Of a stretch of 64,000 nt of DNA, positions 1-8,910 are shown one piece after another (position 1 is the first letter of the stretch; the number at the start of each line of letters is the position of its first letter). The stretch comes from CAVRGQ01 sp963720785 (GTDB lineage Bacteria > Actinomycetota > Acidimicrobiia > IMCC26256 > DASPTH01). Below the pieces are notes generated by a model, which was not told where the DNA came from, did no database searches, and saw only the letters and a program-made list of their open reading frames with translations. Where the stretch lies: NCBI GenBank assembly GCA_963720785.1, contig CAVRGQ010000004.1, positions 1 to 64,000 of the forward strand, in the 5' to 3' direction. The translations under genes and the position numbers were made by a program.

Positions 1-2660
1 CTGACTGCGAGCACGTCGGCGAGCGACTTCTGTCCCGCCTCGTCGACGAACAGCACGTCGACCGAGCCGGCCATCGCCTCACGCGCCCACAACCACGACG
101 TGCCCGCGATCACGTCGTAGCTCGCCCGACACCGCAGCGTCGGCGACAATCCCGTTGTCGTCGGTGCACTCGACGATCGGCGAGTCGCACTCCTGGTGCT
201 CCTTCGCCTTCTGCAGCGCGCGCACCTCGATGCCGCGCTCCTCGGCGCGCTCGCACACCTTGTGCAGCAGGTTGCCGATCACCGCGTGGCTGTGCGCGGT
301 GATGCCGACGCGCTTGCCATCGCTCCACGAGATCGAGGATGAGATCGCGCGCCCTTGTGCGTCTTCCCCGAGCCGGGTGGGCCCTGGATCGCGAGGTAGG
401 AGGTGGCGAACGGGTCGGGGTTGTTCGGATCACGCGGCGTGCGCAGCAGCAGGTCGCGTGCCGACTGGTAGGGGCCCGGTCCGGTGATGCCGTGCGCGGC
501 GACGTGTTCGGCGAGGCGCCAGATCGCGCCTTCGAGCACGCCGGTCGGCACGGGCGTGGGCGGGATCAGCGCGCGGGGATGCGCGCCGGCGAGCAGCGAC
601 GGGCCGCGCTCGAGGTCGATGGTGCCGTGGATGTCGTCGACGCACACCACCGTGCCGGCGCGCTTGGTGGTGGCCGGGTCGTGGGGCTCGTCGCCCACCT
701 TGAACTTGTGGTCCTGCGGCGTGAACCGGTAGCGGTGCACCTCCGACTTCTTGACCTCCGCCACCACCTCGACGAACTCGAGGCCGACGATGCACTCGCG
801 GTCGTCGAGCAACTGGTCGTCGCTCATGTGCAGCCGCTCGAAGTACCGCCACCAGTCGGGCAGGCTCTCGCGGCGGTGCCACTCGAGCATGTTCGCGAGC
901 AGCCAGCGGGCCTGCTGCTCGTCGGTGCGTTCGTCGCGCGCGAACGGCACGTCGGCGCAGAGTTGCTCGGCGAGCTCGCGTGCTTCCTCTTGGTGCGCGG
1001 CGAGCTTCTCGGGCGCGGCGCCGCTTGCCCAACACGGGACGCGGGATCTCGCCGAACTGCTCCTCCGCGTCGGCGCGGCGGGCTTCGAGCCAGTCGCGCA
1101 GGCCCAGCGTGGAGCGGCAGTCGTCTTCGTTGTAGAGCTCGATCTCGTCGAGGCGGTGCTGCGCGTGGTCGTCGAGCCAGTCCTCGTAGGCGACGATGCT
1201 GCCGCCGCCGTCCATCACCTCGCCGGGCGGGCGCTCCATGTAGAGCTGCTCGACCTTCTTGAGCGAGTACGACTCGCTGCCGATGCGCACGCCCTGGCGC
1301 ACGACCGCGTAGAGGTCGACGAACACCTCGGCGCGCGAGCAGCTCGTCGACCTCGCGCTCACGCGTGTGGTGGCTGCCCATGAGGCGCTTCATCGCCGAG
1401 GGCTCGTAGGGCGCGTAGTGGTACACGTGCAGGTCGGGATGACGCTCGCGCCGCGCCATCACGAAGTCGATGAAGGCCTCGAACGCGGTCTTCTCCTCGG
1501 CGCGGCTGTGCGCCCAGAAGCTGCGGTAGCTCGGCTTGCCGTTGCGTCGGTCGAGCTCGATGACGCCGAAGAGGTACTCGAGGCCGGTGTCCGCATCGTC
1601 GTCGAGCGCGTACGGGTCGCCCTCCATGTCGAAGAAGAGGTCGCCGGGTGACGGCGCGGGCAGCGCGGCCCACCCGCGTTGCGGCCAGCGGCCGAGCGGA
1701 TCGGCGGGGTCGGGCGGCTCCGGCGGGAGGACCTCGTAGATCGGCGGGTGCACGCCTTCGCCCTCCACCTGCAGGCGCGCCTGGTGCTGCAGCCGGGCGA
1801 CGGTCGGCTCGGCCATGCCGGGGACGCGCAGGTCGGCGGGCGCCTTGGCCAGCTCGACGCGGGTGGTGACGCCGACCTCGGCGAGCTTGTGCACCTGGTC
1901 GCGGCGCAGGCCCGACACGAGGGAGAGGTGATCGTCGGCGCGGCGACGGCTCTTGCACTCGTCGACCCAGCGGCAGATGCCGCAGTGGTCGACCGGCTCG
2001 GGATAGGTGTCGACGGGGTTGCCGGCGACGGCCTCGGCGACGAGCGCCTCGTAGCGGGCCTTGAGGTGGCGGTAGTAGGCGGAGTAGTCGGCGAGGCGGA
2101 AGGGGTGCTCCTCGCCGTCGCCGGTGACGACGTGCACCTGCGCGGGCGTGACGCCCTGGAGCGCGGCGAGCTGCTCCGAGTAGGCGCACATCTGGAGGAT
2201 GGCCGCGGCCTTCACCCGGCGGGCGAGCTTGGTGTCGGCGACCTCGTAGGACCAGTCGCCGAGATCGCTCGGCGTGTCGACCCGGTAGAGGAAGTCGGCG
2301 TGGCCGCGCCAGGTGGGCTTGCCGGGCTGCCCGCCGAAGAAGGTGGCCTGGTAGATCGCGTCGGCGCCCTGCTGCATCGCGGCGACGGTCTGCGGCCTGG
2401 GCGTCGTGGAGCTCGGCGCGGGTGCGGTAGTCGCCGGTGATCTCGACGACGGTGAGGCCGCGCGCCTTCAGGCGCGCGAGGTGGTTGACCTCGTGCTCGG
2501 TGCCGCGGCGGGAGAGCACGTCGAGCATCGGGTCTTCGCGCGTGGCGCGCTCGCGCTCGCCGCGCACGACGGACAGCTCGAGCTGCGTGAGGTGTTCGCA
2601 CGCGGCGAAGCCCGTGAGATCACTCGCGCTCAGTACGAGCTCGCCCTCGAGGAGTTGCAT
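1..2660 (-). CDS. TM0106-type RecB-like nuclease / superfamily 1 helicase (partial, frameshifted)
   Basis: Large nuclease-helicase expected to act on DNA ends or R-loops. It begins at the ATG at 2660 (MQLLEGELVLSASDL), typical of TM0106-family RecB-like nucleases. The nuclease part ends in a Cys cluster (CGICRWVDEC), followed by an RNase H-like stretch (FFDMEGDPYALDDD) and a Walker A motif (GPPGSGKTHKGA) near 345-390. The helicase motif II (VDVLFVDEAGQ) sits at about 30-65, and the C-terminal half lies beyond the left edge. The frame breaks near 2394, 1335, 1027, 345, 315 and 123, yet the protein is well conserved on both sides of each break. I therefore favour sequence error over decay. Family assignment is confident; the biological role in this host is unknown. 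Confidence 0.8.
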
Positions 2661-2708
2661 CGCCCCGCCTACTGCTCGCCCGACACTGGCGAGTCGTCGG
2701 GGAGTCTC

Positions 2709-2927
2709 TCATCGAATCTCGAGGTCGTCGCGCCGGTCGGCGACGTACTGCATCTCACAGTCGTTGCACTCGTGCGTGGGGCAGTCGGGCGGGATGCAGC
2801 ACCCACCGAGCACGTAGCGCTTCTCGTTGCGCTCGGAGAGCGGCTCGGCGATCAGGCCCCAGAGGATCTGGCGCCGTTTCGTCGACCCGCAGCGAGGGCA
2901 GGGCAGGAGGTTCGATCGTCGGGCCAT
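2709..2927 (-). CDS. small zinc-ribbon protein
   Basis: A 72-residue protein with a CPRCGS knuckle at residues 10-15 and further cysteines in CC(I)PPDC and CNDC, enough to bind one or two structural zinc ions. It starts at the ATG at 2927, two bases after the stop of the NYN-like gene on the same strand, so the two are probably co-transcribed and translationally coupled. No catalytic motif is visible. The zinc-ribbon reading is direct from the sequence; function is unknown. Confidence 0.6.
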   Translation of the reverse strand: MARRSNLLPCPRCGSTKRRQILWGLIAEPLSERNEKRYVLGGCCIPPDCPTHECNDCEMQYVADRRDDLEIR

Positions 2928-2928
2928 G

Positions 2929-3420
2929 TCAGGCGGCGAGGACGACAGCGGGCGCCGGACGAACGAACGTCGGCGCGAACTGGTGGAGACGGCGGGAGCA
3001 GCCGTCGGGGCGGGCGATCACCTCGACGGCGAGGCCCGCGTCGCGCGACCGCATGCGCGCGCGCGGAGAAGATGGCGTCGCCACTGCCGATCACGAGCCG
3101 GCCGTAGCGGGCGCAGATGGTGCGGGGTTGCACCGCGTCGAGGAGCTTGCCGTCGGCGCCGTCGCGGCCGGGCGCGCGAGTGCACGTTGGCGGGCACCGG
3201 GAGGTCGAAGATCACCTTCTCCATGAGACGGGGGTTGGCCGCCACGAATCACGTGGTCGCCCGCGGTCCAGCGGGCCGCGCGGAGGTAGCGGTCGAAGGT
3301 AGCGAGGACGGTGCCGGCCTCGGCGCGTGGGTTGCCGACGAGGTTCTCGATGTCGACGAGGTGCAGGCTCCGCTGGCCTGCGCCGACCGGCTCGATCACG
3401 AGGTGCGAGGAAGTGTGCAT
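2929..3420 (-). CDS. NYN/PIN-like predicted ribonuclease (frameshifted)
   Basis: Reconstructed across three frame breaks (about 3243, 3178 and 3050) as a protein of roughly 160 residues. The start reads MHTSSHLVIEPV, then LHLVDIENLVGNP, whose acidic D-x-E-N motif is typical of NYN domains (PIN-like, metal-dependent RNases). Further on VIGSGDAIFSA matches the second acidic patch (GSGD). It ends in PAPAVVLAA. A zinc-ribbon gene follows immediately. The fold call rests on these two motifs and the order in which they occur; the RNA substrate cannot be told. Confidence 0.55.
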
Positions 3421-3526
3421 GGTGCCCCCTTGGGAAGTGACCTACTGAGCATCGCAAGGGGGTGGGACAGGTTCCCGAGAGGGGCGTCGGCCCGAAGGTG
3501 TCGTACCCCCTTCATACCGTTCAGGC

Positions 3527-3961
3527 ATGGCCAAGTCTGGTGACTCTGCACCGCTGATCGCCGAGGTGGTGCGCGAACAACGAGAGGAGCTCGTTCGGCA
3601 CCTCGATGCCGTCGACACGAAGTGCGGCGTGGTGCTCGGATTCTCCGGTGCCGTTGCTGCTCTGGGCTCGAGAAGCGCGACACCAGCCCATGCCCCGGGG
3701 CTCGCCCTCGCGGTCATAGCCGGCCTTCTGGCGCTGCGCGCGCTCCTGCCGCAGCACTTCCCAACCTGGGAGGTCGCCGCACTTCGCCGCTACCTCAACG
3801 CCGACCCGTCCTTCACGCAGCGCCGGACGCTCGACACGAGCATCGAGATCGTGATCCGACTCAAGGCAAGCATCGAGCAGAAGATCCCCTGGCTCCGTGC
3901 CGCGGTGGTGACGCTGGCGCTGGCCGTGCTGGCCACTGCACTGGGTACCATCGTCGATTGA
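3527..3961 (+). CDS. small membrane protein with SLATT/Pycsar-effector-like layout
   Basis: A 144-residue protein: an N-terminal amphipathic helix (IAEVVREQREELVRHLDAVD), a hydrophobic hairpin at about 33-65, a soluble middle, and a last membrane segment at about 120-142 (LRAAVVTLALAVLATAL). The helix-TM-TM layout with an Asp-x-Lys (DTK) before the first TM recalls small membrane effectors of nucleotide-signalling defence systems (SLATT, DUF5706). This is resemblance only. A 58-residue gene follows 14 bases downstream, probably in the same operon. No nucleotide cyclase is found next to it. Confidence 0.5.
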   Translation: MAKSGDSAPLIAEVVREQREELVRHLDAVDTKCGVVLGFSGAVAALGSRSATPAHAPGLALAVIAGLLALRALLPQHFPTWEVAALRRYLNADPSFTQRRTLDTSIEIVIRLKASIEQKIPWLRAAVVTLALAVLATALGTIVD

Positions 3962-3975
3962 GCGAGGAGCATGGC

Positions 3976-4152
3976 ATGAGCGACCGCGAACCGGAACAGC
4001 CGGAGGGCACAACACCGGCCGAGTCCATCCCTGAGCCGCCGCCGTACGACCCCGACCTCTCGCTGATCGGCGACATGCAGCGCAGCGAGGGCACGCGCGA
4101 CGACGTGACGTCGTGGATGACGAAGCTCATCCACCGTCGACGCGCTTCCTGA
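3976..4152 (+). CDS. hypothetical 58-residue acidic protein
   Basis: Starts at ATG 3976 with a purine-rich GAGGAG upstream and ends at 4152. The first half is Glu/Pro-rich (EPEQPEGTTPAESIPEPP), the second is helical (DVTSWMTKLIHRRRAS). It lies just behind the membrane protein at 3527-3961 and was probably made with it. No known domain. Codon use and the ribosome-binding site support a real gene, but the evidence is modest. Confidence 0.45.
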   Translation: MSDREPEQPEGTTPAESIPEPPPYDPDLSLIGDMQRSEGTRDDVTSWMTKLIHRRRAS

Positions 4153-4243
4153 TCGGGCTTCTACGCGAAGTCGACCTGCGCACAAGTGGTACTCGGCGAC
4201 GTGCAAAGCCGGTAGGCGGCCCGCAACGGCAGGCGCGACCCAG

Positions 4244-4272
4244 TTGACATCGCGAGTAGGTCTACTTAGGGT
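4244..4272 (+). promoter_or_regulatory. sigma-A-type promoter giving a leaderless mRNA
   Basis: TTGACA at 4244-4249, a 17-base spacer, and TAGGGT at 4267-4272. The ATG of the next gene is at 4279, six bases after the -10 box, so transcription should start at or next to the start codon. No Shine-Dalgarno sequence is present. Confidence 0.7.
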
Positions 4273-4278
4273 CTATGT

Positions 4279-4773
4279 ATGGCCCTACGTCTCGAATCCC
4301 TGGTCAACGAGATCGAGCGCGCCGACCCGGATCCCCTCCGGCGGGTGGCGCTGGCCAAGGAACGGGCCGCCGAGCTGCGGTCGTTGGCCGATCAGTTGCT
4401 CGACCGCGTCGTGAGCGACTGCCGCGCCGCGGGAGTGAGCTGGGATGAGGTCGGCCCCGTCCTCGCCGATCCCCCGGCGGATGCGGTGGCCCCTGTTCCT
4501 GAGCCGCCGACTCACCGGGAGCACCACGGCAAGTACCAGGCGCTGTGGCGCTGGCTCCGTGACCGCGACGACGACCTGTTCGCGACCACGTTCTCCGAGA
4601 TCGAGGCGGTGCTCGGCTTCCCGCTGCCGGCTTCGTGCCGCGCGCACCTCCCTCATTGGTACGGCTACGAGGGCAGCGCGGTCGCCCGGGCGATCATCGA
4701 CGCCGGTTGGCGCGCTCGCAACGTCGACCTCGCCAACGAGAGCCTGCTGCTGGTGCGCGACCGGGAGGCGTGA
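4279..4773 (+). CDS. DUF7662 domain protein
   Basis: A 164-residue protein. The first 60 residues are helical and charged. Residues about 86-162 match DUF7662: a KYQALWRWL start, the TFSEIEAVLGFPLPAS core, a Trp-Tyr pair, and a closing AGWRARNVDL. This domain occurs alone or behind DNA-binding or nuclease domains in accessory regions; its function is not established. Transcription appears leaderless from the promoter just upstream. The position in a toxin-antitoxin-rich stretch suggests an accessory role, which is inference. Confidence 0.65.
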   Translation: MALRLESLVNEIERADPDPLRRVALAKERAAELRSLADQLLDRVVSDCRAAGVSWDEVGPVLADPPADAVAPVPEPPTHREHHGKYQALWRWLRDRDDDLFATTFSEIEAVLGFPLPASCRAHLPHWYGYEGSAVARAIIDAGWRARNVDLANESLLLVRDREA

Positions 4774-4867
4774 TCGCTCTGCACTACGGCTTGCACTCTG
4801 CGGACTTCGCTCTACATTGGTGAAGACCAAGCATCCCGACCCCTGCTCACGGGTAGTGAGCTGCGCA

Positions 4868-5152
4868 GTGGCAGCACCGAAGCCAGTCTCGTACGGACGG
4901 ACCCCGAGCGGCGTCGAGCTCACGGAAGAGGTCCTCGAGCAGGCCGCCGCCGAGGCAGAGGCTGGCTACGACATCTCGGAACTCCGGCGCCTTGCCGTTC
5001 GTCCTGCGATGCGCTCCAGCACTCCCTCCGTACTCCGGGTGCGTCTCGACCCCGAGCTGCGCAGCGCGCTGGTCGAACGTGCAGCCCGCGAGCGGACCAC
5101 CATGTCGGCAGTCGTGCGCGAGGCCCTGCGCAGGTACCTGCGCGCGGGCTGA
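4868..5152 (+). CDS. CopG-type ribbon-helix-helix protein
   Basis: About 94 residues. YGRTPSGVELTEEVLEQ followed by AEAGYDISELR is typical of actinobacterial CopG-like antitoxins. The C-terminal half (LRVRLDPELRSALVERAA, then AVVREALRRYLR) is the ribbon-helix-helix DNA-binding and dimer unit. GTG codons at 4820, 4856 and 4868 are all in frame; 4868 is chosen because conserved sequence begins there. A TTGCAC/TACATT pair at 4791-4818 is a possible promoter. No toxin follows, since the next gene is convergent, so it may be an orphan antitoxin or a repressor. Confidence 0.65.
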   Translation: MAAPKPVSYGRTPSGVELTEEVLEQAAAEAEAGYDISELRRLAVRPAMRSSTPSVLRVRLDPELRSALVERAARERTTMSAVVREALRRYLRAG

Positions 5153-5166
5153 CGCCGCGTGCGCGT

Positions 5167-6131
5167 TCAGACTCCGAAGCCGAGCTGATCGTCGACATCG
5201 ATCGTGGGTTGCGCCGCGGTGAGATCGTCGAGGGGGAACAGCGCGTCGGCACGCTCCAGTGCGACGGCACCCCGGGCGACGAGCTCGCGGTTGCCCGGGC
5301 CCGCGCCCCCGCCGGTCCACGCGACCACGCGACCGAACCCGCGGTCCATCGCCTCGGTGGCGCCGGCCCAGGTGCTACCCGTGCCGTTGTCGGATGCCAC
5401 GACGACCACCGCGGACGCGAGCGCGTACATCACCTTGTTGCGCGCGGTCGCGTTGGCTTCCGAGAAGGGCGCAGTGGGTGTGAACGGTGTGCAGAGACAC
5501 GCGGCGCCACTGAGGATCGCGCTGGCGGGTTTCGGGATCGCGCAGCGTTCGGGTCAACGGGTCGGCGAGCACACCTACGGTGACGCCACCCGCCTCGAGC
5601 GACGCCAGCATCGCGACCCGATCGACTCCCCGCATGCCACCGCCGGTCACCGTGCCGTAGCCGTGCCGGGCCGCTTCGCCGGTCAAGGGCACGCGCCGCG
5701 TCGGTTCCACCTTCGCTGACGTCGCGCGAGCCGACGATGCCGATCAGGTCGCGCGCGAGCAACAACGGGTCGCCGGCGACGTGGAGCAGCGTGGGCGCCG
5801 CGGTGCCCAAGCGCTCGGCGAGGACGGCCGGGAACTCGGCGTCGAAGGGCGTCAACACGCGCACTCCTGACTGCGCGAGATCGTCGAGCTCGAAGGCGAC
5901 GGCGGTCGCGGCGTCGAACCGGCGCACGATGCGCTCCGCGGTCGCGACGTCGACCGATGCCGCGTCGCTGACGCGCGCAGCATCGGCGCCGATCAACGCG
6001 GCGAGGTCGTCGACCTGTTCGAGGATCGACCACACCTCGCGGGCGGTGAACGGCGCGGCGTCGGGCACGTCGACGAGGCGCTGCGCGAGCAACACCGCGG
6101 CCATCGAAGCGGCCGTGCGCGCCGCGGTCAC
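5167..6131 (-). CDS. dprA: DprA/Smf family DNA-processing protein (frameshifted)
   Basis: Rossmann-like DprA binds single-stranded DNA and loads RecA during transformation or repair. Visible are an N-terminal helical region (from the GTG at 6131), ARDLIGIVGSRDVSEGG (the classic IVGSR motif), TGGGMRGVDRVAML (usually GGARGID), and a C-terminal SAVVVVASDNGTGSTWAGATEA block corresponding to the GSGSL-A-A part of the fold. Frame breaks lie near 5690 and 5460. The GTG overlaps the stop of the RecQ-PRTase gene by four bases (GTGA), so the two are translated together. There is no recognisable C-terminal winged helix. Confidence 0.75.
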
Positions 6132-8185
6132 GAGCTGAGCGCCAACGCGAGCACGAGGGGAAGGACCGGCCCGCTGCCGGCCTCCTGCAGCGCGGCGGCC
6201 ACGACGGTGAGCGTCCACCGGGAATCGGCCAGGTCGTCGATCAGCAACACGGGACCCGCAGGAACCGATTGCGTGACCGCGAACGCGCCATGCGCGTCGA
6301 GGAACTGCTGGGCGCTGTTCTCCATCTCCCGCTGCGGCGGGCCCGACCGCACCCGCGCCAACACCGCGTGGAACGGCAGGCCGAGGGCCGATCGCGAGTC
6401 GCTGCGTGAAGTCGGCGACGACCGCGTTCGTGGCGGACGGCACGCACGTGATCCATTCGGGTGCGGGTTCGGGCGACCAGCTGCGGAAGAGCTCGACCGC
6501 GGCGTCGACCAACTCGTCGGCGAAGCGACCGTCGCGCTTGCCCTCGCGGACGAGACCACCGAATCCCGGCATCGTTGGACAGGCTCAGCGCCCGGCCGGC
6601 CTGCAGCTGGCGATCGGCCGGGATCCTGCCCCGGGCCTCGTCGATCCCCGACGGCCACATGCGCCGCGGTTCGAGGTAGATCGCGCGATGCCGAGCGAAG
6701 GCTCTCGCCGCGTCGACGAGCCCCGCGTCAAGCTCCGCGTTCCACCGCTGGCCCAGGCAGTTGTCGCAACGCCCGCAGGGAGTGGCGTGGTGGTCGTCGA
6801 GTTGGCCGCGCAGGAAGACCATGCGGCATTCATTCGTGGTGCCGTAGGTGATCATCGCCTGCTGCTCGGCGCGCCGTTCGGCGGTCACCCGATCGACCCG
6901 CTCCTGGTCGTAGGCCCACGGTGCGAGCGTGCGTTGCCACCGGCCGCCGACGGCCTCGACCGCGCCGTCGACCTCGAGGATCTTCATCATCGCGGTGAGC
7001 CGACTGCGCTTCACGTTGACGTGCGCCTCGATGTCGCCGACCGACACCGGCTCGGCGCGCTCGGCGAGCAACGCGACGACCTGCTCCGCCTGCGCTCGCG
7101 GCGGAACGCGATCTCGATGAAGTAGTCCTGGATGTTGAGGTCTTCGGCGCCGCGCAGGAGGACGGCCGACGCGTTCGGCAACGCCCGGCCCGCGCGACCG
7201 ACCTGCTGGTAGTAGGCGATCGCGGAACCCGGGCTCTGGTAGTGGATCACGAACGCCAGATCCGGCTTGTCGAAGCCCATGCCGAGCGCCGACGTGGCGA
7301 CCAGTGCCTTGAGCTCGTTGCCGAGGAGGCGGTTCTCCAACTCGACGCGCAGTTCGGGCTCGATCGCGCCGTGATACGCGTGCGCGTCGATGCCGTTGAG
7401 CTGCAACCATTCGGCGACGACATCGGCATCACGAATGGTCATCGCGTAGACGATGCCGGCGCCGTCGAGCGTGGGCAGCAACGTGGCCAGCCAGCTCATC
7501 CGCTGCGCCGCGCCGGGCATGTCGATGACGCCGAGCGCGAGGCTCTCACGGTGGAGCGTGCCGCGGATGACGACGAGATCGTCGCCGAGTTGCTCCTGGA
7601 TGTCGGCGACGACGCGGTCGTTCGCGGTGGCGGTGGTGCAGAGCAGCGGCACCCCGGCGGGGAGCAACTGGATGACGCGACCGATGCGGCGGTAGTCGGG
7701 GCGGAAGTCGTGACCCCAGTCGCTGATGCAGTGGGCCTCGTCGACCACGAGGAGGCCGACGCGACGAGCGAGGTCGGGCAGCACGTCGCGCCGGAACCGG
7801 TCGTTGTTGAGCCGTTCGGGGGAGATCAGCAGGAGATCGATCTCGTCGCGCTCGATGAGGGCCTCGATCGCCTCCCACTCTTCCCGGTTGCCGCTGTTGA
7901 TCGTGGCCGCGCGTACGCCGGCCCGTTCGGCCATGAGCAACTGGTTGCGCATGAGTGCGAGCAACGGCGAGATCAGGACGGTGGGGCCGGCGCCACGGTC
8001 GCGCAACAGACGCGTGGCCACGAAGTACACCGCCGACTTCCCCCACCCGGTGCGCTCGACGACGAGCACCCCGCGCGGTGCGCGACGAGGTGTTTGATCG
8101 CCTCCCACTGATCCTCACGGAATGCGGCAGTCGGGTTGTCGGTGAGCCGCTGCAGCAATTGCAGGGCGTCGTCATGCAGTTCCAT
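6128..8185 (-). CDS. recQ: RecQ-type DNA helicase with C-terminal phosphoribosyltransferase-like domain (frameshifted)
   Basis: 3'-5' DNA helicase. It starts at ATG 8185 (MELHDDALQLLQRL). Motif 0/I reads FREDQWEAI then VERTGWGKSAVYF; motif II is DEAHC in VDEAHCISDWGHDFRPDY; motif VI is QQVGRAGR. A Zn-binding CGRCDNCLG block (about 6740-6780) and a winged helix follow. The last ~200 residues carry FGGLVREGKRDGRF and VLLIDDLADSRWTL, the latter a PRPP-loop-like motif of ComF-type phosphoribosyltransferases. Frame breaks lie near 8076, 7108, 6570 and 6388. The stop overlaps dprA (GTGA), linking helicase, PRTase and DprA. RecQ proteins with PRTase tails are known in actinobacteria. Confidence 0.8.
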
Positions 8186-8245
8186 TGGCCGCCATGGTGG
8201 TCGACGGATGCGACATCCACTGGAGAGCGGCCTCGGCCGGGCGTC

Positions 8246-8262
8246 GGTATCAGACTGATACC
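8246..8262. promoter_or_regulatory. 17-bp perfect palindrome, likely operator of the Doc module
   Basis: GGTATCAG-A-CTGATACC: two perfect 8-base arms around one base. It ends eight bases before the antitoxin ATG (8271) and includes a TGATAC -10-like hexamer. Ribbon-helix-helix antitoxins typically repress their own operon through such sites. Confidence 0.65.
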
Positions 8263-8270
8263 ATGGCCTC

Positions 8271-8474
8271 ATGGCCATGACCCTGCGACTGACCGACGAC
8301 GAGCAGGTGGCCCTGCGCGAGCGAGCCGCCGCCGAGGGCATCTCGATGCAGGAGGCCGCGCGGCGTGCGGTGCGCGAGTACGTCGCCCGCTCCGAGCACC
8401 GCGAGCGGGTGTCGGCGGCCGCGGCGCGGGTGATCGCCGCCCACGGTGACGCCCTCGACCGGCTCGGTCGGTGA
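8271..8474 (+). CDS. ribbon-helix-helix antitoxin of a Doc-type module
   Basis: 67 residues. MAMTLRLTDDEQVALRERAA forms the beta strand and first helix of a ribbon-helix-helix fold, and SMQEAARRAVREYVAR the second helix. The C-terminal tail (about 45-67) would mask the toxin. The stop overlaps the toxin start by four bases (GTGA at 8471-8474). The palindrome at 8246-8262 is the probable self-operator. The ATG at 8263 is out of frame; 8271 is the only sensible start. Confidence 0.8.
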   Translation: MAMTLRLTDDEQVALRERAAAEGISMQEAARRAVREYVARSEHRERVSAAAARVIAAHGDALDRLGR

Positions 8475-8863
8475 CGGCGCCGGTCCACTACCTCGACGTC
8501 GACGACCTCGTCGACCTCGCCACCCTGCTCCTCGGTGATCCGCCGCCGATCCGCGACGCCGGACTCCTGAGCGCGGCGGCTGCGCGACCGAGGGCGACGG
8601 TCTTCGGAGCGGATGCCTACCCCGACCTCTGGGCGAAGGCTGCCGCCCTCCTCCAGTCGATCGTGAAGCACCATCCCCTCATCGACGGCAACCGGCGCCT
8701 CGGCTGGCTGGCGACCGCGGTGTTCCTCGAGCTCAACGGCATCGACACGACCGGCATCGCCAACGACGACGTCTACGAGTTCGTCATGGAGGTCGCCGCC
8801 GGCGACCACGAAGTCGACGAGTTGCGCGCGGCGCTCGCACTGCTGACGACGCCCGGGCGCTGA
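8471..8863 (+). CDS. doc: Doc-type Fic-fold toxin
   Basis: 130 residues. The Fic signature reads HPLIDGNRRLGW at residues about 67-78, matching H-x-F-x-D-(A/G)-N-(K/R)-R with Leu for Phe. Doc enzymes phosphorylate elongation factor Tu; most other Fic proteins AMPylate targets. The short length and the preceding RHH antitoxin favour the Doc type. The GTG start lies in the four-base overlap with the antitoxin stop. The catalytic His and the downstream Arg pair are intact, so the toxin should be active when released. Confidence 0.85.
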   Translation: MTAPVHYLDVDDLVDLATLLLGDPPPIRDAGLLSAAAARPRATVFGADAYPDLWAKAAALLQSIVKHHPLIDGNRRLGWLATAVFLELNGIDTTGIANDDVYEFVMEVAAGDHEVDELRAALALLTTPGR

Positions 8864-8910
8864 GGTCCGGACGCCCCTTGCGGATCGCATCGCCGCGCTC
8901 GTGTGAGAGC

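Noticed and set aside
339..1262. Long plus-strand open frame at the left end
   Set aside because: Antisense of the RecB-like nuclease gene, which has clear motifs on the minus strand.
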